This document shows positions 1 through 6,467 of a DNA stretch of 14,244 bases, one piece after another. The stretch lies in contig CAZZIE010000113.1 in assembly GCA_964654185.1 (NCBI GenBank), positions 1 to 14,244 on the forward strand. The letters are read 5' to 3'. A program made the position numbers and the translations under genes. This DNA comes from CAYFQV01 sp964654185 (GTDB lineage: Bacteria; Spirochaetota; Spirochaetia; DSM-27196; PWMO01). Position 1 is the stretch's first letter; every line of letters begins with the position of its first letter. The notes under the pieces are model-generated. The model was not told the origin of the DNA. It did not search any database and saw only the letters and a program-made list of their open reading frames with translations.

Positions 1-84
1 CAAAGGGTAGCCTACCCGGCGCACTCCGGCAACGCCGCGGCGAACTTCCTCCTGATCCACTTTTCCCCAAGGTTCGGGCCACGT
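1..84 (+). other. Possible 3' remnant of an RNase Z-like gene, in frame with the next gene
   Basis: Frame 1 is open from the left edge and runs without a stop into the phosphorylase frame. Its translation contains LLIHFSPRF at about residues 17-25, which resembles the HFSPRY motif near the C-terminus of RNase Z (metallo-beta-lactamase fold). In the family some 25-30 more residues with a loose DG motif normally follow; here the frame continues into sequence unlike that tail. So this may be the damaged or frameshifted end of an upstream gene; frame 3 offers a stop TGA at 120-122. A small interrupted palindrome GGGTAG-C-CTACCC lies at 5-17. Only 28 codons are visible, so the identification is weak. 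Confidence 0.25.
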
Positions 85-92
85 ATGAACGC

Positions 93-120
93 TTGCGGCG
101 CGGCGGGACTGGAGTACAAT
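93..120 (+). promoter_or_regulatory. Sigma70-like promoter of the phosphorylase gene
   Basis: TTGCGG (93-98), a 16-bp spacer and TACAAT (115-120) match a sigma70-type promoter. Only six bases (gaaagc) separate the -10 box from the ATG at 127, so transcription should start at or next to the start codon and give a leaderless mRNA. The promoter lies inside the N-terminal extension that an ATG at 85 would give, which is why 127 is preferred as the start. Confidence 0.55.
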
Positions 121-126
121 GAAAGC

Positions 127-2010
127 ATGAATCCACGAATCCACCAGCTTCTCGCCGAGATCTACGGAGAGGACGCCGGCGCCGCCGCGGCGGGCCGCCT
201 GAACGAGGTCATGCTCGACCACGCCTCGCGCATCTCCGAGCCGGCTCATGCGCCCTCGTCGGAGCCGGGCACGCTGCCCCTGACCCAGAGCGACTGCGTC
301 ATGATCACCTACGGCGACCAGTTCCGCGGCGCCGACGGGGCGCCCCTGCAGTACCTCCGGGAGTTCATGGAACACCACCTCGAAGAGGTGGTCACGGGCG
401 TCCACATTCTTCCCTTCAGCCCGTACTCCTCCGACGACGGCTTCTCGGTAATCGACTACCGACAGGTGAATCCGGACTTTGGAACCTGGGGCGATGTCGA
501 AGCGATTGCCGCCGAGTACCGTCTCATGGTTGATCTGGTTCTCAACCACTGCTCGGCGGAGAGCGAGTGGTTCCTCCGGTTCAAGCAAGGGGAGGAGCCC
601 TACACGCGCTACTTCATTGCGGTGCCCCCGGACACGGATGTCTCCATGGTAGTCCGGCCCCGTGCCCATCCGCTTCTGACTCCGGTCGAGACGGCGAACG
701 GCACGAAGCACGTCTGGACCACCTTCAGCGCCGACCAGGTGGACCTGAACTTCGGGGATCCGGTTGTGCTCCTGGAAATGGTGGACATTCTCCTGGGTTA
801 CGTGGAGCGGGGCATGCAGATCGTCCGACTGGATGCCATTGCCTACCTCTGGAAGGAGCTCGGCCATCCCTCCATTCACCACCCGAAGACGCACAAGGTG
901 GTGCAGCTCTTCCGGGCGGTTCTGGAAGAGATTGCGCCATGGGTCGTCATCATTACCGAGACGAACGTTCCCCACCAGGAGAACCTGAGCTACTTCGGCG
1001 ACGGCACGAATGAGGCGCACATGGTCTACAACTTCTCGCTTCCGCCGCTGACTCTCGACGCCATGCTCCGGGAGGACACGCGTCACTTGCAGCGGTGGGC
1101 GCAGACATTGCCTGAGCCGTCAACAGGGAACACCTTCTTCAATTTTCTGGCCTCTCACGATGGGATCGGTCTGCTCCCGTCCCACGGCATCCTCACTCAG
1201 GAAGAGATCGATGCCATGATCGCCGCGGTGCAGGAGCGGGGCGGCCTCATCTCGTACAAGGCGACGCCGAAGGGCGAGATTCCCTACGAGATGAACGTCA
1301 ACTACCTCTCGGCGGCGACAGACCCGGCGCTGCCGGAGGAGCAGCGGGCGCGGATGTTCCTGGCGAGCCAGGCGGTCATGCTCGTCCTCGCCGGAGTACC
1401 GGGCATCTACGTGCACAGCCTGATCGGCTCGGAGAACTGGAAGAGCGGCGTGGCCCGGACAGGCCACAACCGCACCATCAACCGGGAGAAACTTGACTAC
1501 GACACCGTGGTCAACGAGCTCCTCCAGGAAGGCACCCTGCGCAGGCACGTCTTCGAGGGATACAAGCGCATGCTCGCCGCCCGCATCGGGGAGCCCGCCT
1601 TCGATCCCGCCTCGCCGCAGCGCATCGTCGAGACGCCGCACCAGCTATTCTGCGTGATCCGCGGCGACGCGAACGCCGACGCGAACGCCGACGCGGGGCC
1701 CGCCGCGGTTGGGGGCACCGCGCCCAACGCCGACGCGAACACCGACGCGGTTGGGGGCACCGCGCCCGATGCCGACCCGGGCCCCGGAGACGCAGCGCCG
1801 GGCGCGGGCGCCACCCCGGTCATCTGCGTTATCAATGTCTCCGGCGACGAGGTGGAGGTGCATCTGGACGTCGGCCGGACCGGCGTCGGCGAAACGAGGA
1901 GCTTCACCGATCTCGTCTCCGGGGACACCTTCTACCCGCATTGGGACGGCCCCACCCGCATCTCCTTTGAAGTCGATGCCTACGAGGTGATGTGGCTGAA
2001 ACCGGTGTGA
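127..2010 (+). CDS. GH13_18 disaccharide phosphorylase, probably glucosylglycerate phosphorylase
   Basis: The 627-residue product matches, over its whole length, the family of sucrose and glucosylglycerate phosphorylases (GH13 subfamily 18), and from memory it is very close to E. coli YcjM. Such enzymes split a glucoside with phosphate to give glucose-1-phosphate, here probably plus glycerate, in the cytoplasm; no signal peptide is seen. Shared blocks include ITYGDQFRG, HILPFSPYSSDDGFSVIDY, RPRAHPLLTP (177-186), the nucleophile D236 in VRLDAIAYLW, acid/base E278 in ITETNVP, and D345 in LASHDGIG. The start at 127 is chosen over the ATG at 85 because a promoter lies between them and homology begins at IHQLL. 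A 48-residue Ala/Asp/Gly/Pro-rich repeat insert interrupts the C-terminal beta domain (515-562). Substrate is inferred: glucosylglycerol or sucrose-6-phosphate are the alternatives. It converges on the GT4 gene. Confidence 0.88.
   Translation: MNPRIHQLLAEIYGEDAGAAAAGRLNEVMLDHASRISEPAHAPSSEPGTLPLTQSDCVMITYGDQFRGADGAPLQYLREFMEHHLEEVVTGVHILPFSPYSSDDGFSVIDYRQVNPDFGTWGDVEAIAAEYRLMVDLVLNHCSAESEWFLRFKQGEEPYTRYFIAVPPDTDVSMVVRPRAHPLLTPVETANGTKHVWTTFSADQVDLNFGDPVVLLEMVDILLGYVERGMQIVRLDAIAYLWKELGHPSIHHPKTHKVVQLFRAVLEEIAPWVVIITETNVPHQENLSYFGDGTNEAHMVYNFSLPPLTLDAMLREDTRHLQRWAQTLPEPSTGNTFFNFLASHDGIGLLPSHGILTQEEIDAMIAAVQERGGLISYKATPKGEIPYEMNVNYLSAATDPALPEEQRARMFLASQAVMLVLAGVPGIYVHSLIGSENWKSGVARTGHNRTINREKLDYDTVVNELLQEGTLRRHVFEGYKRMLAARIGEPAFDPASPQRIVETPHQLFCVIRGDANADANADAGPAAVGGTAPNADANTDAVGGTAPDADPGPGDAAPGAGATPVICVINVSGDEVEVHLDVGRTGVGETRSFTDLVSGDTFYPHWDGPTRISFEVDAYEVMWLKPV
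1669..1812 (+). repeat. In-frame low-complexity repeat insert in the phosphorylase gene
   Basis: About 144 bp of GC-rich repeats lie in frame inside the C-terminal domain. A 12-bp unit GCGAACGCCGAC occurs at 1669-1680 and 1681-1692, with near copies later. A 21-bp block beginning GCGGTTGGGGGC is repeated exactly at 1705-1725 and 1747-1767, giving a 42-bp period. The protein reads (NADA)n and VGGTAP. Conserved family sequence resumes on both sides (VIRGD before, TPVICVINVSGDE after), so this is an insertion in a surface loop, probably grown by slippage in multiples of three. Confidence 0.9.
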
Positions 2011-2015
2011 CCCGG

Positions 2016-2073
2016 CCGGCGGTGGTGCAGCGGCGCACCCGACCCGGCGCGCGACCCCTTGGGGTCCCGCCGG
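2016..2073. terminator. Possible bidirectional terminator between convergent genes
   Basis: The 73-bp gap between the convergent phosphorylase and GT4 genes holds several GC-rich inverted repeats. CCGGCGG (2016-2022) can pair with CCGCCGG (2067-2073), enclosing GACCCC-TT-GGGGTC (2053-2066). No T-run follows on either strand, so it is not a classical intrinsic terminator. It may still block or separate the two transcripts. Confidence 0.3.
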
Positions 2074-2083
2074 CGGTCCTCGG

Positions 2084-3376
2084 TTAGCCCTCGGTAAACG
2101 GCTGTCCGCACCCCTCCGCGTTCTCATCTCCAAAGAGGCTCTGCATGATGGTGCGAAGCTGCGTGTCGACAATGCGATAGGAGAAGTAGCGGCAGCCGAG
2201 TTGGTAGTTGTGATCCACCATCTTCTGCACGCGCGCGGGGTTCTCCAGGAGATCTTCCACGTACTCCACCGTTTCGGATGAGACGAAGTTGTCGATCTCA
2301 ATGACGTCGAAGCCCTTCGGTTTGATGTCGTGAGAGTAGATGGAGTAGTTGTTCACCAGGATGGGCTTGCGGAAGTAGATCGCCTCCAGGAAGGCGTTGC
2401 CGAATCCCTCCACCCAGGAGGGGTAGGTGACCAGGTCCGCGTGGGGGTAGATGTCGTCCAGGCTGTAGATCTTGCGGCCGTCCTCGGTGATGCCGCGGCG
2501 CTCGCCGATTACATCCGCACCGAAGAGGGCGCGGACCCCGAGCATCTCCGCGAACTCCTTCACGCGGTTCTGGTACTCGTAGCCCTCGTCGCCGGAGGCG
2601 TGGGAGATGACCAGGACCGCTTTGCGCTTGAGCCGCGCAACGAGCTCAATGGCGTGCTCGATCCCCTTGCGTTGAACCACGCGAGTGGGCTGCAGGAACA
2701 AGAGCTCGTCGTCACCCACACCGAGAGCCTGCCGCACGTCGGCGTTGTAATCATCGACCCCTTGAGGCTCTCGCTCGAACTCCATGACGTTGGGCACCAG
2801 GGTTGAGGCTATGCCCGTGCGCAGGGCGAGCTGGTTCTGGCCGCTGGTGTTAATGACAACGTGGGCAATGCTGTTGAGGTGCGGCGGGTAGCAGGAGTTC
2901 AGGACGTCCCAGACGCAGTTGGTCAGGAAGCGCTTACGCTCCCAGAAGAAGTCGTGGTGGTGGGCAATGGTCTTGATCCCGGTCTCCGCAATGACCTCGG
3001 TCAGGGCCATGGCAAAGGGGATGTTCAGCGGAATGGTGAGGGAGTTTTCTGCTATTAGTAGATCGATGCCAAAGGTCTCGATGAAGCGGTAGATCTCATC
3101 CTTCAGCTTCTGCCGACAGGTGTGCAGGTCGGCCGTGAGCTGCCTCGGCCGGTGCGGCAGGGAGAAACACTGATCGTGAAGGGCGCGGATTTCCGGGTGC
3201 TTGAAGTGGCTGAGCTCCACCAGGAGCGAGCGCTCCGGCGGAGTGTCGAGCTCGCCGCCCAGGTAGAAGCACTCGTGGCCGCGGTACTCCAGGACATCCG
3301 CCCACTTGATGGTCTCCAGGGAGACGCCGTCCGTCCCGGCAAAGCGAAAGGACACAAAGCCGATCTTTTTCTTCAT
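2084..3376 (-). CDS. Glycosyltransferase family 4 (retaining, GT-B fold)
   Basis: The 430-residue product has the layout of a GT4 enzyme: an N-terminal Rossmann half with an acceptor-side motif HHHDFFWER (139-147), and a C-terminal nucleotide-sugar half with QPTRVVQRKGIEHAIELV (229-246) and the EX7E motif E323-GFGNAFL-E331 in YPSWVEGFGNAFLEA. It would move a sugar from a nucleotide donor with retention. The acceptor cannot be read from sequence. The convergent phosphorylase suggests a glycosylglycerate-type solute, for instance a glucosyl- or mannosylglucosyl-glycerate synthase, and the HHHDFFWER block is reminiscent of that group, but this is inference. The ATG at 3376 gives full family length and sits six bases behind a -10 box. 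No signal peptide or membrane segment is seen. The stop is TAA at 2084-2086. Confidence 0.85.
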   Translation of the reverse strand: MKKKIGFVSFRFAGTDGVSLETIKWADVLEYRGHECFYLGGELDTPPERSLLVELSHFKHPEIRALHDQCFSLPHRPRQLTADLHTCRQKLKDEIYRFIETFGIDLLIAENSLTIPLNIPFAMALTEVIAETGIKTIAHHHDFFWERKRFLTNCVWDVLNSCYPPHLNSIAHVVINTSGQNQLALRTGIASTLVPNVMEFEREPQGVDDYNADVRQALGVGDDELLFLQPTRVVQRKGIEHAIELVARLKRKAVLVISHASGDEGYEYQNRVKEFAEMLGVRALFGADVIGERRGITEDGRKIYSLDDIYPHADLVTYPSWVEGFGNAFLEAIYFRKPILVNNYSIYSHDIKPKGFDVIEIDNFVSSETVEYVEDLLENPARVQKMVDHNYQLGCRYFSYRIVDTQLRTIMQSLFGDENAEGCGQPFTEG

Positions 3377-3382
3377 GGCTTG

Positions 3383-3410
3383 ATTGTACGTCGTGATGCG
3401 CAGCGGTCAA
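3383..3410 (-). promoter_or_regulatory. Sigma70-like promoter of the GT4 gene
   Basis: Read on the minus strand: TTGACC (3410-3405), a 16-bp spacer, TACAAT (3388-3383), then only CAAGCC before the ATG at 3376. The spacing of box to ATG (six bases) is the same as at the phosphorylase gene. No Shine-Dalgarno is present, so a leaderless transcript is predicted. Confidence 0.6.
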
Positions 3411-3439
3411 GTGGAATGCGGAATCTGCCCGGGCGCCCC

Positions 3440-3994
3440 TCACTTCACCAGCTTCGAGACGGCCTTGAAGGTGTCGCTTCGGGAGTACCGCGTCAGCTCG
3501 AAGAGGATCGACTCTGTTGTCGTCAGGACGACGCCCTGCGCCTCCATCCTGCGGAAGGCAAACTCCTGGTCAATAGCTTTCCGAGAGGACACGGCGTCGG
3601 CTACGACGACGGGTGTGTAGCCGCCCGAAAGCAGGTCCATGGCGGTCTGAAGTACGCATACGTGCGCCTCAATGCCGGCAATGATCACCGCGGTGCGGTT
3701 GAGTCCCTCCAGACGTCGAAGGATGGCCGGCTCATCACAGCAGCTGAAGGCGGTCTTTTCCACAGGATCCCAGGAGCCGACGGTTTCCTCCACGACGGAG
3801 CGCACCGGCTCAATGGTCTCTCCCAGCCCCCTTCGGTACTGTTCGCTGACGACCATCGGAACGTTGAGAACGCCCAGTCCGCGGATGAGGGTCTGCACGT
3901 TCTCCGTAAGGGTTGCGCCCTCCCGCACGACCGGAAAGAGACGCTCCTGGACATCCACAATGAGTCCCACTGCGTGCTGTTGGAGTAATCTCAT
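3440..3994 (-). CDS. Isochorismatase-like cysteine hydrolase
   Basis: The 184-residue product is a typical member of the isochorismatase/nicotinamidase-like superfamily. The catalytic triad is visible: D14 in LIVDVQERLF, K80 in PVEKTAFS and C113 in GIEAHVCVLQTA; the usual cis-peptide neighbourhood lies just before the cysteine. The nearest well-known relatives by motif are YcaC-like hydrolases of unknown physiological substrate, so no reaction is assigned. The start at 3994 is preferred to the ATG at 4042: homology begins at LLQQHAVGLIVD, and a purine-rich GAGGGGGTGGAAG lies directly before it. The gene is followed after 63 bp by the GT4 gene on the same strand, which has its own promoter, so the two need not be co-transcribed. 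It diverges from the MscS gene. Confidence 0.87.
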   Translation of the reverse strand: MRLLQQHAVGLIVDVQERLFPVVREGATLTENVQTLIRGLGVLNVPMVVSEQYRRGLGETIEPVRSVVEETVGSWDPVEKTAFSCCDEPAILRRLEGLNRTAVIIAGIEAHVCVLQTAMDLLSGGYTPVVVADAVSSRKAIDQEFAFRRMEAQGVVLTTTESILFELTRYSRSDTFKAVSKLVK

Positions 3995-4032
3995 CTTCCA
4001 CCCCCTCAACCGCCCCGGGTGCGGTCGTTCAG

Positions 4033-4062
4033 GTTGTACCACAGGTCGTCCCGCGGCGCCAA
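4033..4062 (-). promoter_or_regulatory. Candidate promoter of the isochorismatase-like gene
   Basis: On the minus strand TTGGCG (4062-4057), an 18-bp spacer and TACAAC (4038-4033) form a plausible sigma70-type promoter. It would give a leader of about 30 nt that carries the Shine-Dalgarno of the gene starting at 3994, unlike the leaderless promoters nearby. Confidence 0.4.
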
Positions 4063-4082
4063 CGCTCCATGGCGCATGTTAA

Positions 4083-4111
4083 TTGACACCCCTACGTCGC
4101 GTTGCTACGCT
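4083..4111 (+). promoter_or_regulatory. Sigma70-like promoter of the MscS-type channel gene
   Basis: Perfect -35 TTGACA (4083-4088), 17-bp spacer, TACGCT (4106-4111). Transcription would begin around 4117-4119, five to seven bases before the ATG at 4124. There is no Shine-Dalgarno in that space. It lies back to back with the candidate promoter of the divergent isochorismatase-like gene. Confidence 0.6.
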
Positions 4112-4123
4112 TCGTCCACTCAC

Positions 4124-5404
4124 ATGGCAATCCTTCAAGACGTCTGGTCATTCGTCACCTCGAACCTGTCGGTTGCCGGCCGGGTTCTTCCGTTCACCCT
4201 TCTCGAAGCGTTCCTGACCCTCGTCCTCCCCGTGGTCGTGCTTCTGCTGCTCAAGCCCCTCCTGGGCCTGCTGATCCGACGCGCCCTCAAGGGTGCCAAA
4301 ATGAAGGAGGAGACCCGGGAGCGTTTGCGACTGTGGGGCCGGCGTATCTGGCAGGTGTTCTTCTGGGGCGCTGTGCTCGTTCTGGTGCTGCGGCTCTTCG
4401 GAGCCGAGAGCATGGCCTATCTGGGGACCTTCCTGGGTGTGCTGAATCAGCCCTTCTACAGTTCGGGCGGCACGGAGATCTCCGTTGTCACGCTCCTCCT
4501 GCTGATTCCCATCTTCTACCTTGCATCCTGGGCGTCCCGGGCCATACGACGCGCCGTCGACCGAAGCGTCCTCGACCGGTTGGCGCTTGATCCGGCCCAC
4601 CGGTTTTCCGTTTCGAGTCTGTTGCGCTACGCCGTCATGGTCATTGTGCTGCTGGTCGGGCTGTCGGTTATCGGCATCAACCTGTCCAGCCTGGCGGTGC
4701 TTTTCGGCGTTCTCGGCATCGGTGTCGGCTTCGGTCTGCAGAGCACGGTAGCGAACTTCTTTGCGGGACTCGTCATCATTCTTTCGCGACCTATCAAGGA
4801 GGGTGACCGGATCCTCGTGGACGGGTATGAGGGAACGGTCAAGCACATCCGCATTATCAACAGCGTGATCAACACCGTCACGAACGAGACCCTGATCATT
4901 CCGAACTCGCAGATCGTGGACAACTACGTCCACAACTACTCCTTTGATGATCCGAGCATCTGGATCTGCAATCCCGTGCAGGTGGCCTACTCCTCCGACC
5001 TGGATCAGGTGCTCCAGGTGCTCGAGCGCATTGCCCCGGAAAACCCTTACGCAATTCCCGGGAGAGAGGGGAAGGTGTTTGTGCGCTCCTTCGACGACTC
5101 CGGTATCACTGTGGCCCTGTGCACTGAAATCCGCCAGGCTCACGAGAAGAACTACGCAATATCCTGGTCAAACTACATGATATGGCGTCGGTTCAAGGAT
5201 GAAGGGATTGAGATCCCGTTTCCGCAACGGGATGTGTACATCAAACAGGGACCGGCAGCTCTCCCGTTTGGATCGGAAGCCACGCCACCGGCGGTGGAAG
5301 GGCCGGAATCAGGATCAGAGACCCCGGTCCCGGCAACGCCCGACGCGGGCTCCACATCTCATGCGAGCCCGCCGACGGGAAGCTCGGAAGACGCTACGCG
5401 TTGA
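4124..5404 (+). CDS. MscS-family mechanosensitive channel
   Basis: The 426-residue product has N-terminal hydrophobic helices, then the MscS core. The pore-lining helix is seen at about 189-223 (SLAVLFGVLGIGVGFGLQS, then ANFFAGLVIILSRP), followed by KEGDRILVDGYEGTVKHI and the beta domain with NETLIIPNSQIVDN, as in MscS. Such channels in the inner membrane open under membrane tension and release solutes after osmotic down-shock. It is larger than E. coli MscS (286 aa): it has extra N-terminal membrane segments and a Pro/Ser/Thr-rich tail of roughly 45 residues with no predicted fold. The ATG at 4124 is chosen since the frame upstream of it contains the promoter. The 3' end overlaps the 3' end of the Rrf2 gene by 11 bp, tail to tail. 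Confidence 0.9.
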   Translation: MAILQDVWSFVTSNLSVAGRVLPFTLLEAFLTLVLPVVVLLLLKPLLGLLIRRALKGAKMKEETRERLRLWGRRIWQVFFWGAVLVLVLRLFGAESMAYLGTFLGVLNQPFYSSGGTEISVVTLLLLIPIFYLASWASRAIRRAVDRSVLDRLALDPAHRFSVSSLLRYAVMVIVLLVGLSVIGINLSSLAVLFGVLGIGVGFGLQSTVANFFAGLVIILSRPIKEGDRILVDGYEGTVKHIRIINSVINTVTNETLIIPNSQIVDNYVHNYSFDDPSIWICNPVQVAYSSDLDQVLQVLERIAPENPYAIPGREGKVFVRSFDDSGITVALCTEIRQAHEKNYAISWSNYMIWRRFKDEGIEIPFPQRDVYIKQGPAALPFGSEATPPAVEGPESGSETPVPATPDAGSTSHASPPTGSSEDATR

Positions 5405-5837
5405 CCGGCTGCTGAGCCTTTGGCGTCTTCTTCTTCTGCCGGTCCAGGATGCGCTGCAGTGTGAGGCCGGCAAAGTAGGAAACGATGTACTCCGACGCGT
5501 CCTGCCACACCTCGGTCACGACGCAATCGGGGCGGCGGTCGCAGTCCTCGTCATCCGCGGTGCACGGCGTGAGCTCAATGCCTTCACCCACGGCCTCGAA
5601 GATGTCCTTGGCCGTGATATCGGATGGGTTCTTGTTGAGCATGAATCCGCCACCGGGACCGCGGACGGAACGAATGATGTCGGCCTTCTTCAGACGGAAG
5701 AAGATCTGCTCCAGAAACTCCGGCGAGAGATCCTCTTCCTCGGCGATCCGTTTGATCGGGATCGGCCGGTCTTCCTCGTAGAGCGCCAGCTTGGTGAGCG
5801 CCCTCAGCGCGTAGCGGCCTTTCGTTGTTACTCTCAT
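5394..5837 (-). CDS. Rrf2/IscR-family transcriptional regulator with three cysteines
   Basis: The 147-residue product starts MRVTTKGRYALRALTKLAL, the typical Rrf2 opening, with a winged helix-turn-helix (IKRIAEEEDLSPEFLEQIFFRLKKADII) and the wing SVRGPGGGFML (57-67). Cysteines C92, C99 and C105 (C-x6-C-x5-C) sit where IscR-type members hold an iron-sulfur cluster, so redox, iron or NO sensing is likely. The target is unknown. The gene lies 38 bp after efp on the same strand, with Shine-Dalgarno AGGGG seven bases before the ATG. A small interrupted palindrome AATA-CCCC-TATT (5841-5852) overlaps this Shine-Dalgarno and could be an autoregulatory site, though that is weak. The C-terminal KKKTPKAQQ tail is basic. 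Confidence 0.92.
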   Translation of the reverse strand: MRVTTKGRYALRALTKLALYEEDRPIPIKRIAEEEDLSPEFLEQIFFRLKKADIIRSVRGPGGGFMLNKNPSDITAKDIFEAVGEGIELTPCTADDEDCDRRPDCVVTEVWQDASEYIVSYFAGLTLQRILDRQKKKTPKAQQPVNA

Positions 5838-5875
5838 GGCAATACCCCTATTACGTCTCTCTTGGATGCGTGGGC

Positions 5876-6439
5876 CTACTGGTTCACTCGCTCCACGTAA
5901 TCGCCCGATTCGGTGTTCACGAGTATCTTCTCCCCTTCTTTGATGAAAATGGGGACTTTGACCTGCAGTCCTGTTTCTACGGTAACGGTCTTGGTGGCAC
6001 CCGTAACGGTGTCACCCTTCACTGCCTCCGGAGCTTCGGTGACCGTGTAGACCATCTTGTACGGAATGTTTATGTCGATGGGCTCGGTGTCCCACATGAG
6101 AATCTCGTAGGTGTCTCCTTCGCGCATATACTGTCCCTTGTCGCGAAGGCCCTCTTCATGCACGGTGAACTGGTCGTAGGTGTCGGTATCCATGAAGTGG
6201 TAGTCGCTGCCGTCTCCGTAGAGAAACTGCGCCGGCCGCTCAAAGACCGCGGCTTCCTCTATCTGCTCGTGTGACTTGACGGTTTCCCTCAAGACCTGCC
6301 CGGTGCGCAGATTCTTGAGCTTCAGGCGCACAAAGGCAGACCCCTTCCCGGGGTTCACGAACTCGCGTTCCGAGACCACGTGGGGGGCATCCTTGATGAT
6401 CAGATGCATCCCCTTCTCGATCTGTCCAGCTTTGACCAT
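5876..6439 (-). CDS. efp: Translation elongation factor P
   Basis: The 187-residue product is a full-length EF-P, the three-domain tRNA-shaped protein that helps ribosomes through polyproline stretches. Domain I carries the modification loop FVNPGKGSAF with K32 at its tip, the equivalent of E. coli Lys34. The C-terminal OB domains include TEPIDINIPYKMVYTVTEAPEAVKGDTVTGATK and GLQVKVPIFIKEGEKILVNTESGDYVER, as expected. The PGKG loop together with the adjacent epmA gene indicates beta-lysylation rather than rhamnosylation (which uses Arg). The start is supported by AAGGA nine bases upstream. It lies 28 bp after epmA. A TATAGT on the minus strand (6472-6467), overlapping the epmA stop, might be an extra -10 box, but I see no matching -35. 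Confidence 0.97.
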   Translation of the reverse strand: MVKAGQIEKGMHLIIKDAPHVVSEREFVNPGKGSAFVRLKLKNLRTGQVLRETVKSHEQIEEAAVFERPAQFLYGDGSDYHFMDTDTYDQFTVHEEGLRDKGQYMREGDTYEILMWDTEPIDINIPYKMVYTVTEAPEAVKGDTVTGATKTVTVETGLQVKVPIFIKEGEKILVNTESGDYVERVNQ

Positions 6440-6467
6440 TCTCGATATTCCTTAGCGTATGGGATTA

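Noticed and set aside
85..126. Upstream ATG at 85 as start of the phosphorylase
   Set aside because: It would include the promoter -10 box in the coding region, and the added 14 residues show no family similarity.
2053..2066. GACCCC-TT-GGGGTC as a classical intrinsic terminator
   Set aside because: No T-run follows on either strand and the two-base loop is too tight without opening a pair; kept only as part of a weak candidate.
4148..5143. Long minus-strand frame of 331 codons inside the MscS gene
   Set aside because: It is an antisense shadow of a GC-rich gene: the plus-strand frame has clear MscS motifs, the antisense product is rich in His/Gln/Asp with no recognisable domain.
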